Source: Fusobacterium mortiferum ATCC 9817 (GTDB lineage Bacteria; Fusobacteriota; Fusobacteriia; Fusobacteriales; Fusobacteriaceae). From it: 64,000 bases of DNA. Below, one piece after another: positions 54,779 through 63,120 of this stretch (positions are counted from its first letter, which is position 1; every line of letters begins with the position of its first letter). The stretch covers positions 143,371 to 207,370 of the forward strand of contig NZ_GL987988.1 of assembly GCF_000158195.2 (NCBI RefSeq), written 5' to 3'. Both the position numbers and the translations under genes were made by a program. The notes beneath the pieces were generated by a model that was not told where the DNA came from, searched no databases, and saw nothing but the letters and a program-made list of their open reading frames with translations.

Positions 54779-56296
54779 ATGAAAAAACCAGTAATGTTAA
54801 TGATATTAGATGGTTGGGGAATAAATAAAAATCCAGAGCAAAAAAATGCAATAACTGCTGCTAACCCTGAGACATTCAATAGACTTATGAAAGAGTATCC
54901 TCATTCTGAATTACAAGCTTCAGGAGAGGCAGTGGGATTACCTGATGGACAAATGGGTAACTCAGAAGTAGGACACTTAAATATAGGTTCTGGAAGAATA
55001 ATATATCAACCATTAGTAGAGATTTCAAAAGATATCAGAGAGGGAACAATATATGAAAATCCTGTGTTAAAAGAGGCTTTTGAATATGCTGTTGCTAATG
55101 GAAAAAATGTTCATTTTGGGGGACTTTTATCAAACGGAGGGGTACACTCTCATATAGAACACCTATTTGGGCTTTTAGCTATGGCTAAAAAGTATGGAGT
55201 AAAAGCCTATGTACATGCTTTCTTAGATGGAAGAGATACAGCTCCACAATCAGCTAAAGGATTTGTAGAAGAGCTAGAAGCTAAGATGAAAGAGATAGGA
55301 GAGGGAACAATAGCTACTCTTTCTGGAAGATACTATGCTATGGACAGAGATAAGAACTGGGATAGAGTAAAACTTGCCTATGATGCTATGGTTTTAGGAT
55401 TAGGAAATAAAGCTAACTCAGCAGTAGAAGCAGTAGAAGCTTCTTATGCAGAAGGAAAAACAGATGAGTTTGTTGTACCAACTGTTGTAGATGCTAATGG
55501 ACTTGTAAAAGCTGGAGATGTATTTATTAACTTCAACTTTAGACCAGATAGAGCAAGAGAAATTACAAGAGCTTTAAATGATAAAGAGTTTACAGGATTT
55601 GAAAGAGAATACTTAGGAGTAAAATATTATTGTATGCGTCAATATGATTCTACAATAGATGCTCCAGTTGTATATGAAGATAAAGATATTACAAATACAT
55701 TTGGAGAAGTTTTAGCAAAAGCTGGAATGAAACAATTAAGAACTGCTGAAACTGAAAAATATGCCCATGTAACTTTCTTCTTCAATGGAGGAAAAGAGGA
55801 GCAATTTGCTGGAGAGGATAGAAAATTAGTTGCATCACCAAAAGTAGCAACTTATGATTTACAACCAGAGATGTCAGCTTGTGGAGTAACAGAAGGGCTA
55901 ATGGAAGCTTTAAACTCTGGAGAGTATGATGTAATTATAGTAAACTATGCTAACCCAGATATGGTAGGACATACAGGAGTATTTGATGCTGCTGTAGCTG
56001 CAGTACAAAAAGTAGATAGATGTATAGCTAAAGTTTCTGAAAAAGTTTTAGAACTTGGAGGAACACTACTTATAACTGCTGACCATGGAAATGTAGAGTT
56101 AATGGAAGATCCTGAAACTCACATTCCTTTCACAGCTCATACTACAAATAATGTACCATTTATCTTAGTTTCTAATGAGTACAAAAATGCTAAATTAGAA
56201 GATGGAAAATTATCTGATATAGCTCCAACTATGTTAGATATCTTAGGACTTGCTAAGCCAGAAGAGATGAATGGAAAATCTTTATTAGTAAAATAA
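54779..56296 (+). CDS. gpmI: 2,3-bisphosphoglycerate-independent phosphoglycerate mutase
   Basis: The 505-residue protein has MLMILDGWGIN at the start. The catalytic Ser region is GQMGNSEVGHLNIGSGR near residue 60, GRYYAMDRDKNWDR lies near 184, and the metal site is TADHGNVELMEDPETH near 438. It converts 3- to 2-phosphoglycerate using two manganese ions. AGGAGG precedes the ATG. It is co-transcribed with tpiA and ends at a strong terminator. Confidence 0.98.
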   Translation: MKKPVMLMILDGWGINKNPEQKNAITAANPETFNRLMKEYPHSELQASGEAVGLPDGQMGNSEVGHLNIGSGRIIYQPLVEISKDIREGTIYENPVLKEAFEYAVANGKNVHFGGLLSNGGVHSHIEHLFGLLAMAKKYGVKAYVHAFLDGRDTAPQSAKGFVEELEAKMKEIGEGTIATLSGRYYAMDRDKNWDRVKLAYDAMVLGLGNKANSAVEAVEASYAEGKTDEFVVPTVVDANGLVKAGDVFINFNFRPDRAREITRALNDKEFTGFEREYLGVKYYCMRQYDSTIDAPVVYEDKDITNTFGEVLAKAGMKQLRTAETEKYAHVTFFFNGGKEEQFAGEDRKLVASPKVATYDLQPEMSACGVTEGLMEALNSGEYDVIIVNYANPDMVGHTGVFDAAVAAVQKVDRCIAKVSEKVLELGGTLLITADHGNVELMEDPETHIPFTAHTTNNVPFILVSNEYKNAKLEDGKLSDIAPTMLDILGLAKPEEMNGKSLLVK

Positions 56297-56306
56297 TAAT
56301 TTAAAT

Positions 56307-56350
56307 AAAAAAGCTTTCTTGGGAATTTTCCACAGAAAGCTTTTTGTTTT
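56307..56350. terminator. Bidirectional terminator between gpmI and nhaC
   Basis: AAAAAGCTTTCT and AGAAAGCTTTTT form a strong stem with an inner GGAA/TTCC pair. A/T runs flank it on both sides, serving both convergent genes. Confidence 0.9.
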
Positions 56351-56352
56351 TA

Positions 56353-57687
56353 TTATTTATTTTTCTTTCTATCTAGCCTATTGATTATTTTGTCATTGAT
56401 TGAAAGAGCTATGAAAACTAGTGTAAAGATGAATAATAATCCTTGATACCAAAGTAGAGGTATAACATCTAATGGTGATACAGCTCCTGCTGTAAATCCT
56501 AAAAGGATTAGCATTTGAGCCCCGTAAGGGATAAGTCCTTGGAATATACAAGAGAAGATATCTAGTATAGCAGCACTTTCTCTTAAATCAACATCATATT
56601 TTTCACAGATTTTTTTAGCTATAGAACCATTTATAATGATAGCAACTGTATTGTTAGCAACTGCCATATCAGTTACAGCAACTAGGAATCCAACTCCAAC
56701 TTTAGCTGTTTTAGGACCGATTATAAATTTTTGAATTTGTTCAATAAGCCATTGAACACCACCAGCTTTAGTAGTCATAGTAGCAAGTCCACCAGTAAGT
56801 AAAGATAATAAGAAAATTTCATTCATTCCCATAAATCCATTGTATATCTCTTTCGAAAATGTTAAGAAAGTAAAATCTCCATATATAAAACCTATAACTC
56901 CTGATAAGATTATTCCAGATGTCAATACTACGAAAACATTTATACCTACAATAGCTAATACAAGAACAGCTATATAAGGAAGAACTTTTAAGAAATTATA
57001 TGAAAGAACTTCTACATCAGGAATACTTTCTGGACGTCCAAAAAGCAAAAGTAATATAACAGTTACTATAGCAGCAGGAGCAGCGATGTATAAGTTAACT
57101 CTAAATTTATCTCTCATCTCTACTCCTTGAGTTTTTGTAGCAGCAATAGTAGTATCTGAAATAACAGAAAGATTATCTCCAAACATAGAACCACCCATAA
57201 CTGCTGCTAATATAAGAGGCATAGGTACTCCACTTTTTTCAGCAAGTCCAACGGCAATAGGAGTAATAGCTACAATAGAACCTACAGAAGCACCAGTAGC
57301 AGTTGAGATAAAAGCAGCTATTATAAATAAACCAGCAGCTATATAATGAGCTGGAATATAAGTAAGTCCGAAATTAACAGTTGCATCTACTCCACCCATA
57401 GCTTTTGAAACAGTGGCAAAAGCTCCAGCTAAAAGATAGATTATACACATAGTAATAATGTCTTGATGACCGCAACCTTCAAGGAAACTATTAAATTTTT
57501 CATTTATAGTCCCTTTAAACATAATAAAGGCAACTATTATTCCTACAAAGATAGCAACTGGAGAAGGAAGCTGATAGAAAGCCATCTCTACTCCTTGAGA
57601 TTGTAAAAATATTCCTGTTCCTAAATAGATGATAACAAAGATTAACAGAGGTATTAAACCAGTAAAACTAGATTTTTTATTTTCCAT
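56353..57687 (-). CDS. NhaC-family antiporter/transporter, possibly a methionine importer
   Basis: The 444-residue membrane protein has about eleven to twelve helices. NhaC motifs include FISTATGASVGSIVAITPIAV, AAVMGGSMFGDNLSVISDTT near residue 164 and MAVANNTVAIIINGSIA near 339. The family covers Na+/H+ antiporters and the MetT methionine transporters known from comparative genomics. Its divergent pairing with methionine gamma-lyase, through a symmetric control region, favours methionine or a related amino acid as substrate. That reading is inference. AGGAGG precedes the ATG. Confidence 0.85.
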   Translation of the reverse strand: MENKKSSFTGLIPLLIFVIIYLGTGIFLQSQGVEMAFYQLPSPVAIFVGIIVAFIMFKGTINEKFNSFLEGCGHQDIITMCIIYLLAGAFATVSKAMGGVDATVNFGLTYIPAHYIAAGLFIIAAFISTATGASVGSIVAITPIAVGLAEKSGVPMPLILAAVMGGSMFGDNLSVISDTTIAATKTQGVEMRDKFRVNLYIAAPAAIVTVILLLLFGRPESIPDVEVLSYNFLKVLPYIAVLVLAIVGINVFVVLTSGIILSGVIGFIYGDFTFLTFSKEIYNGFMGMNEIFLLSLLTGGLATMTTKAGGVQWLIEQIQKFIIGPKTAKVGVGFLVAVTDMAVANNTVAIIINGSIAKKICEKYDVDLRESAAILDIFSCIFQGLIPYGAQMLILLGFTAGAVSPLDVIPLLWYQGLLFIFTLVFIALSINDKIINRLDRKKNK

Positions 57688-57733
57688 ATTTTCCTCCTAA
57701 TAATTTTAAGTTATGTTGTTTACCCTATATAAT

Positions 57734-57840
57734 AAGTGTAATTTATTTATACAAAAAAATCAAGTATAGTATTATTTTTAGTGTCTTAAGACACTTTGTT
57801 TCTAAGAGTGTTGACTTTGCAAAAAAAATAAATTACACTT
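57734..57840. promoter_or_regulatory. Mirror-symmetric divergent promoter region (nhaC / methionine gamma-lyase)
   Basis: AAGTGTAATTTATTT (57734-57748) is repeated perfectly inverted at 57826-57840. Between them lies the 16-base palindrome AGTGTCTTAAGACACT (57780-57795), with nearly the same centre. Rightward promoter: TTGACT 57811-57816, 17 bases, TACACT 57834-57839. Leftward promoter: TTGATT (complement of 57758-57763), 17 bases, TACACT (complement of 57735-57740). The boxes are exact mirror positions. A single regulator at the palindrome could control both genes. Confidence 0.7.
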
Positions 57841-57896
57841 TTATCAAGAAGAATAAAGAGCGAAAGATTAAGATAAATTTAGGGAGGTTATTAATT

Positions 57897-59078
57897 ATGA
57901 AAAAAGGTATAGGAACTATGAGTATTCATACAGGGAATCATAAAAATCCATTTGGAGCTTTAGCAGTACCAATTTATCAAACTTCAACATTTGTATTTGA
58001 TTCAGCTGAGCAAGGTGGAAAGAGATTCGCACTAGAAGAGGAAGGATATATTTATTCAAGATTAGGAAACCCTACAACTGCAGTATTTGAAGAGAAAATA
58101 GCAGCACTAGAGGGAGGAGAAGCAGCAGTTGCAACATCTTCAGGAATAGGAGCTATTACTTCTACTTTATGGACACTTTTAAAAGCTGGGGACCATGTAA
58201 TAGCAGATAAAACTCTATATGGATGTACATTTGCTTACTTAAACCATGGTGTAGCAAAATTTGGTGTAGAGGTTGACTTTATAGATACTTCTGATTTAGA
58301 GCTAGTAAGAAAAACTATGAAATCTAATACAAGAGTAGTATATTTAGAGACTCCTGCTAACCCTAATATGAAAGTGGTAGATATTAAAGCAGTGGCAGAA
58401 ATAGCACATACTAATCCAAATACTTTAGTAGTAGTAGATAATACATTTGCTACTCCATTCTGCCAAAGACCATTAGAACTTGGTTGTGATGTGGTTGTTC
58501 ACTCAGTAACTAAATATTTAAATGGGCATGGGGATGTAATAGCAGGGGTAGTTATAAGTAAAAAAGAGATAATAGACCAAGTAAGACTTGTAGGTGTAAA
58601 AGATATGACTGGTTCTGTACTAGGACCTACTGAAGCTTTCTATATAATAAGAGGTATGAAAACTTTTGAACTAAGAATGAGAAGACACTGTGAAAACGCT
58701 ATGAAAGTAGCTGAATATTTAGAGGCTCATGACAAGATTGAAAAAGTTTATTATCCAGGATTAAAATCTCATGATGGATATGAAGTAGCATCTAAGCAAA
58801 TGGATGCATTTGGTGGAATACTAGCTTTTGAATTAAAAGGTGGATTTGAAGCTGGTAAAACATTACTTAATAATGTAAAAATGGCAGCTTTAGCAGTATC
58901 TTTAGGAGATGCTGAAACTCTTATTCAACATCCTGCTTCTATGACTCACTCTCCATATACTAAAGAGGAAAGATTAGCAGCTGGAATTACAGATGGTCTT
59001 GTAAGATTATCAGTAGGACTTGAAAATATAGAGGATATAATAGCAGACTTAGAATATGGATTAGCTCAAATAAAATAA
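57897..59078 (+). CDS. megL: L-methionine gamma-lyase
   Basis: The 393-residue PLP enzyme of the Cys/Met metabolism family has SRLGNPTT near residue 60 and the gamma-lyase-specific Cys in TLYGCTFAY (Cys110). SVTKYLNGHGD near 206 holds the PLP Lys, and SLGDAETLIQHPASMTHS is present. The sequence looks very like the Fusobacterium nucleatum enzyme from memory. It splits methionine to methanethiol, ammonia and 2-oxobutyrate. GGGAGG precedes the ATG. It is divergent from the NhaC gene and followed by a terminator and a MocR regulator. Confidence 0.93.
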   Translation: MKKGIGTMSIHTGNHKNPFGALAVPIYQTSTFVFDSAEQGGKRFALEEEGYIYSRLGNPTTAVFEEKIAALEGGEAAVATSSGIGAITSTLWTLLKAGDHVIADKTLYGCTFAYLNHGVAKFGVEVDFIDTSDLELVRKTMKSNTRVVYLETPANPNMKVVDIKAVAEIAHTNPNTLVVVDNTFATPFCQRPLELGCDVVVHSVTKYLNGHGDVIAGVVISKKEIIDQVRLVGVKDMTGSVLGPTEAFYIIRGMKTFELRMRRHCENAMKVAEYLEAHDKIEKVYYPGLKSHDGYEVASKQMDAFGGILAFELKGGFEAGKTLLNNVKMAALAVSLGDAETLIQHPASMTHSPYTKEERLAAGITDGLVRLSVGLENIEDIIADLEYGLAQIK

Positions 59079-59134
59079 GAAAAAATTAAAATAAATATTT
59101 CTTATTCCATAGTGTCCCTTATAAGAAAAAACCA

Positions 59135-59172
59135 AAAGCCAAGAGTGATGAAAGTCATTCTTGGCTTTTATA
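59135..59172 (+). terminator. Terminator after methionine gamma-lyase gene
   Basis: AAAAGCCAAGAGTGA pairs with TCATTCTTGGCTTTT around a short loop; the 3' side ends in T-rich sequence. Confidence 0.85.
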
Positions 59173-59258
59173 ATATACATTTCTTTCTCTTTATCTTCTA
59201 AAAAAAATGTTATATAATTTAAATAGGGGGATATTAAAATTAAAAAAGAGGAAAAAAT

Positions 59259-60650
59259 ATGGAAAAGAAAGTAGGAAGTTATCTAGAATTATATGATATT
59301 TTGAAAAGTGAAATAATTTTAAAAAAGATGAAAGTGAATTCAAAATTTCCATCAATAAGGCAGATAAGTGGTAAGTATGGTTGTAATAGTAATACAGTAT
59401 TGAGAGTATATAAGCTTTTAGAAGAAAATGGGTATATTTATTCTATCAAGGGAAAAGGTTCTTTTGTGAAAGCTAACTATGATATCTCTATTGATGAAAA
59501 GGTTTTTCCTTTGATTGAAAATTTTCGTTATGGTCAAAATGTAAAAAAATATTCAATAAATTTTTCTAATGGGACTCCATCTAAAAATCTATTTCCTGTG
59601 GATAGTTATAGAAAATATATAGAAAGAGCCTTCAATGAAAAGGGAAGTTACCTTTTAGGTTATCAAGATGTCCAAGGATTAGAGAGTTTAAGGGAGGCTA
59701 TAGCTGAGTATATAGAAAAATATGATATTTTTGTAAACTCAGATGATATATTTATAACATCAGGAACTCAGCAATCGCTAGCTGTTATAATGAAAGCTTT
59801 TGGATACTCTCCTAAAAAAACTGTGGTAATATCTGATCCAAGTTATCCAAATGCTTTAAATTTTTTAGAGGATATGTGTAACGTTAGAACTATGGATTTA
59901 CAAAAAGATGGTTGGGATATGTCAGAGTTTAAAGAGTTGTTACAAAAAGAGAAGGTTGATTTTGTATATGAAACTTTTAATTTTCAAAATCCTACTGGTG
60001 TAATCTGGAGTGAAAAAAAGAAAAAAGAGTTATTAGAATTGGCTAAAGATTATCATTTTTATATAATTGAAGATGATTGCTTTGCTGATTTTTCTTACAA
60101 GGACAGAGTTTCATCTTTGAAGAGTATGGATAGAGTAGGAGAGGAGAGAGTAATCTATTTAAAAACTTCTTCTAAGGTATTGATGCCAGGAATAAATAGT
60201 GCTTTTGTAATTCCACCTAAAAAATTTATGGATAAATTTATAATAGCTAAATATGGATTAGATCCTAATACCTCTGGATTAAATCAAAAGGTATTGGAAT
60301 ATTTTATAAAAGAAAAAGAGTTAGATAGACATATAAGAGAGATAAAGGGAATTTTAAAAGAGCAATTAAAAGTGATGTTAGAAGAGTTAAAAAAAATTCC
60401 TGATATTGAAGTTATGAATATTCCTAAGGGTGGTTTTTTTCTTTGGGTAAAACTGCCAGAACACATAGATGGAGAGTATTTTTATTATAAATGTAAGATG
60501 AATGGAGTATCTATTCTACCAGGAACTATCTTCTATAACAATAAAAAAGAGTGTAATAAAATTAGATTGAGCTTTTTAACTAATAATAAGGAGGAGATAG
60601 TAAAAGGTGTAGAGATAATGAAAAAAATAATTATTGACAAAATGGAATAA
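59259..60650 (+). CDS. MocR-type regulator (GntR helix-turn-helix fused to aminotransferase fold)
   Basis: The 463-residue protein has an N-terminal GntR winged helix (SIRQISGKYGCNSNTVLRVY, near residues 28-47; IKGKGSFVKA). A class I aminotransferase-like domain follows, with SGTQQSLAVIMKAF, NPTGVIWSE and the PLP-lysine motif TSSKVLMPG near residue 305. MocR proteins use PLP to sense amino acids or amines and control nearby genes. It may regulate the methionine gamma-lyase/NhaC pair upstream. The promoter for the riboflavin operon overlaps its 3' end. Confidence 0.9.
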   Translation: MEKKVGSYLELYDILKSEIILKKMKVNSKFPSIRQISGKYGCNSNTVLRVYKLLEENGYIYSIKGKGSFVKANYDISIDEKVFPLIENFRYGQNVKKYSINFSNGTPSKNLFPVDSYRKYIERAFNEKGSYLLGYQDVQGLESLREAIAEYIEKYDIFVNSDDIFITSGTQQSLAVIMKAFGYSPKKTVVISDPSYPNALNFLEDMCNVRTMDLQKDGWDMSEFKELLQKEKVDFVYETFNFQNPTGVIWSEKKKKELLELAKDYHFYIIEDDCFADFSYKDRVSSLKSMDRVGEERVIYLKTSSKVLMPGINSAFVIPPKKFMDKFIIAKYGLDPNTSGLNQKVLEYFIKEKELDRHIREIKGILKEQLKVMLEELKKIPDIEVMNIPKGGFFLWVKLPEHIDGEYFYYKCKMNGVSILPGTIFYNNKKECNKIRLSFLTNNKEEIVKGVEIMKKIIIDKME

Positions 60651-60662
60651 TAAGACTATACT
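60634..60662 (+). promoter_or_regulatory. Promoter of the riboflavin operon
   Basis: TTGACA at 60634-60639 lies in the last codons of the MocR gene and TATACT at 60657-60662 follows after 17 bases. Transcription should start near 60669, some 20 bases before the FMN riboswitch. Confidence 0.8.
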
Positions 60663-60688
60663 TAATTTATAGAGAATAAAAATATTTA

Positions 60689-60808
60689 TCTTCAGGGCAG
60701 GGTGAGTGAAAACAATTCCCGACCGGTGGTTATAGTCCACGAGAGTTTGTAAAAACTCTGATTTGGTGAAATTCCAAAACCGACAGTAAAGTCTGGATGG
60801 AAGAAGAA
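60689..60808 (+). ncRNA. FMN riboswitch (RFN element)
   Basis: The conserved blocks of the RFN element are present in order: TCTTCAGGGCAGGGTG near 60689-60704, AATTCCCGACCGG near 60715, GGTTATAGTCCACGAG, TTTGGTGAAATTCC near 60771, and ACCGACAGTAAAGTCTGGAT, ending GGAAGAAG. Together they form the six-way junction that binds FMN. It lies 92 bases before ribH and is followed by a terminator, so FMN should end transcription early. Confidence 0.97.
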
Positions 60809-60845
60809 AAGATATCTGCAAAGAAATCTTATACTTTTTTTATAT

Positions 60846-60872
60846 GCCCAGAGAGAATCTGGGCTTTTTATT
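60846..60872 (+). terminator. Riboswitch-controlled terminator
   Basis: GCCCAGA pairs with TCTGGGC around GAGAA, followed by TTTTTATTT. It lies between the FMN aptamer and ribH, the usual place for the expression platform. Confidence 0.88.
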
Positions 60873-60899
60873 TGTCCTGAGAAATCAAGGAGGAAGAAA

Positions 60900-61361
60900 A
60901 TGAAAGTATTACAAGGAAAATTTACAGGGAGAGAATTAAGAATAGGTATAGTAGCAGCTAGATTTAATGAGTTTATTACTTCTAAGCTTATAGGTGGAGC
61001 AGAAGATGCACTATTAAGACATGAAGTAGAAGCTGATAATATAGATTTAGCATGGGTACCTGGAGCTTTTGAAATTCCACTTGTAGCAAAAAGAATGGCA
61101 GAATCAGGAAAGTATGATGCAATTATTACTCTAGGAGCAGTAATAAAAGGATCAACTCCACACTTTGATTATGTGTGTGCAGAAGTATCAAAAGGAGTGG
61201 CAACAGTTAGCTTAAATAGCAATATCCCAGTAATATTTGGAGTATTAACTACAAATAGTATTGAGGAAGCTATTGAAAGAGCTGGTACTAAAGCTGGAAA
61301 TAAAGGTTTTGATGCAGCAGTTACAGCTTTAGAAATGGTAAACTTACTAAAGGGGATGTAA
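60900..61361 (+). CDS. ribH: 6,7-dimethyl-8-ribityllumazine synthase
   Basis: The 153-residue protein has ARFNEFIT near residue 20, VPGAFEIPL near 54, [15 protein letters not shown] near 80 with the catalytic His, and [17 protein letters not shown]. It condenses the ribityl-pyrimidine with the four-carbon unit to form lumazine, as a large capsid-like assembly. AAGGAGG precedes the ATG. It is the first gene of the riboflavin operon, three bases before ribD. Confidence 0.97.
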   Translation: MKVLQGKFTGRELRIGIVAARFNEFITSKLIGGAEDALLRHEVEADNIDLAWVPGAFEIPLVAKRMAESGKYDAIITLGAVIKGSTPHFDYVCAEVSKGVATVSLNSNIPVIFGVLTTNSIEEAIERAGTKAGNKGFDAAVTALEMVNLLKGM

Positions 61362-61363
61362 TT

Positions 61364-62440
61364 ATGGATAAGAAGTACATGGCAAGAGCTCTTGAATTAG
61401 CAGCTCTTGGAGAGGGATCTGTAAATCCAAATCCTTTGGTAGGAGCTGTAGTGGTAAAAGATGGAGTAGTAGTAGGGGAGGGATATCATAAAAAATATGG
61501 TGGACCTCATGCAGAGGTATTTGCTTTAGAGATGGCTGGAGAAAAAGCTTATGGAGCAGACATCTATGTAACACTAGAGCCATGTTCACACTATGGAAAA
61601 ACTCCACCATGTGCTAAGAAGATAATAGAGATGGGTATCAAGAGATGTATAGTTGCCTCTCTTGACCCTAATCCTTTAGTATCAGGAAGAGGAATAAAGA
61701 TGCTCCAAGATGCTGGAATAGAAGTAGTTACTGGAGTAATGGAGAGAGAAGCTAAAGAACTCAATAGAGTTTTTATGAAATATATATCAGAAAAAAAATC
61801 TTATCTTTTTTTAAAGTGTGGAATTACACTTGATGGAAAGATAGCTACTAAAACAGGAAATTCTAAATGGATAACAAATGAGTTAGCTAGGGAGAAAGTA
61901 CAGAGATTAAGAAATAGATATATGGGGATAATGGTAGGAATAAATACAGTATTAAAAGATGATCCTAGTTTAACAGCTAGAATAGAAAATGGAAGAGACC
62001 CATATAGAATAGTTATTGACCCTAAACTAGAGATACCACTAGAAAGTAAAATTGTAAATTTTGAAGATGGAAAGAGTGTTATTATCACTTCACAGGAGAA
62101 TAGGGAGAGTGAAAAGATAAAGATACTAGAGGAAAAAAGAGTAAGAGTGGAATATTTAGAAGGGGATGAATTTGAAGTCTCTGAAATATTAAAGAAGACT
62201 GGAGAGCTAGGAATAGATGGAATAATTTTAGAAGGTGGAAGTTATCTTATCTCTAAGGCTTTTAAAGAGAATGCAATAGATGGTGGAGAGATATTTATAG
62301 CTCCCAAAATATTAGGAGATAGCGAAGCTATATCATTTGTAAGAGGATTTTCTGTTGAAAATATAGCAGATGGATTTGAATTAAAAAACGTAAAGATAAA
62401 TAGCTATGGAAACAATGTATCTATGGAGTTTTACAAGTAG
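61364..62440 (+). CDS. ribD: Bifunctional riboflavin deaminase/reductase RibD
   Basis: The 358-residue protein has the zinc deaminase domain (GPHAEVFALE near residue 48, LEPCSHYGKTPPC near 74) and a reductase domain (LKCGITLDGKIATKTGNSKW near 149, ILEGGSYL near 287). It deaminates and reduces the pyrimidine intermediate with NADPH. GGGGATG precedes the start, closely spaced after ribH. Confidence 0.96.
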   Translation: MDKKYMARALELAALGEGSVNPNPLVGAVVVKDGVVVGEGYHKKYGGPHAEVFALEMAGEKAYGADIYVTLEPCSHYGKTPPCAKKIIEMGIKRCIVASLDPNPLVSGRGIKMLQDAGIEVVTGVMEREAKELNRVFMKYISEKKSYLFLKCGITLDGKIATKTGNSKWITNELAREKVQRLRNRYMGIMVGINTVLKDDPSLTARIENGRDPYRIVIDPKLEIPLESKIVNFEDGKSVIITSQENRESEKIKILEEKRVRVEYLEGDEFEVSEILKKTGELGIDGIILEGGSYLISKAFKENAIDGGEIFIAPKILGDSEAISFVRGFSVENIADGFELKNVKINSYGNNVSMEFYK

Positions 62441-62446
62441 AGAGGA

Positions 62447-63106
62447 GTGAGTGCTATTTTTACAGGATTAGTAGAAGAGATGGGAGAAGTTATAGCTATT
62501 GAAAATGGTGAAAAATCTCTAAAACTTAAGATAAAATGTAAAAAAGTATTAGAGGGAGCAAAGTTAGGAGATAGTATAGCAACTAATGGAACTTGTCTTA
62601 CAGCTACAGAGTTAGGAAATAATTTCTTTACTGCAGATTGTATGTATGAAACAGTAAAGAGAACTAACCTTAAAAGATTAAAGGTTGGAGATAGAGTAAA
62701 TTTAGAAAAGTCAATAACTCTAGCTACTCCATTGGGAGGGCATCTAGTAACAGGGGATGTGGATTGTGAAGGAAAAGTAGTAGCAATTACTCCAGAGGGA
62801 ATAGCTAAGATATATGAGATAGAGATAGATAGAAAATATATGAAATATATAGTTGAAAAGGGAAGAGTTACCCTTGATGGTGCTAGTCTTACTGTAATGA
62901 AGCTAGGAGATACTACTTTTGGAGTTTCTTTAATACCTCATACACAGGAGATGATAACTCTTGGAAAAAGAAGAGTTGGAGATTATATAAATGTAGAGAC
63001 AGACTTGATAGGAAAATATATAGAGAGATTTATGAAATTTCAAGATGAGCCTTCTGAAAAAAAAGAGGGAATTACTATGGAGTTTCTTATGAAAAATGGA
63101 TTTTAG
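62447..63106 (+). CDS. ribE: Riboflavin synthase alpha chain
   Basis: The protein of 216-219 residues has two lumazine-binding repeats (FTGLVEEMGEVIAIE and HLVTGDVDCEGKVVAI) with GDSIATNGTCLTAT and RVTLDGASLTV. It dismutates two lumazines to riboflavin. The start is uncertain. GTG at 62447 lies within the ribosome binding site GGAGTGAG. ATT at 62456, eight bases on, sits exactly where other riboflavin synthases have Met1 of MFTG. The coordinates given use the ordinary GTG. Confidence 0.95.
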   Translation: MSAIFTGLVEEMGEVIAIENGEKSLKLKIKCKKVLEGAKLGDSIATNGTCLTATELGNNFFTADCMYETVKRTNLKRLKVGDRVNLEKSITLATPLGGHLVTGDVDCEGKVVAITPEGIAKIYEIEIDRKYMKYIVEKGRVTLDGASLTVMKLGDTTFGVSLIPHTQEMITLGKRRVGDYINVETDLIGKYIERFMKFQDEPSEKKEGITMEFLMKNGF

Positions 63107-63120
63107 AGGAGTGAAAAATA

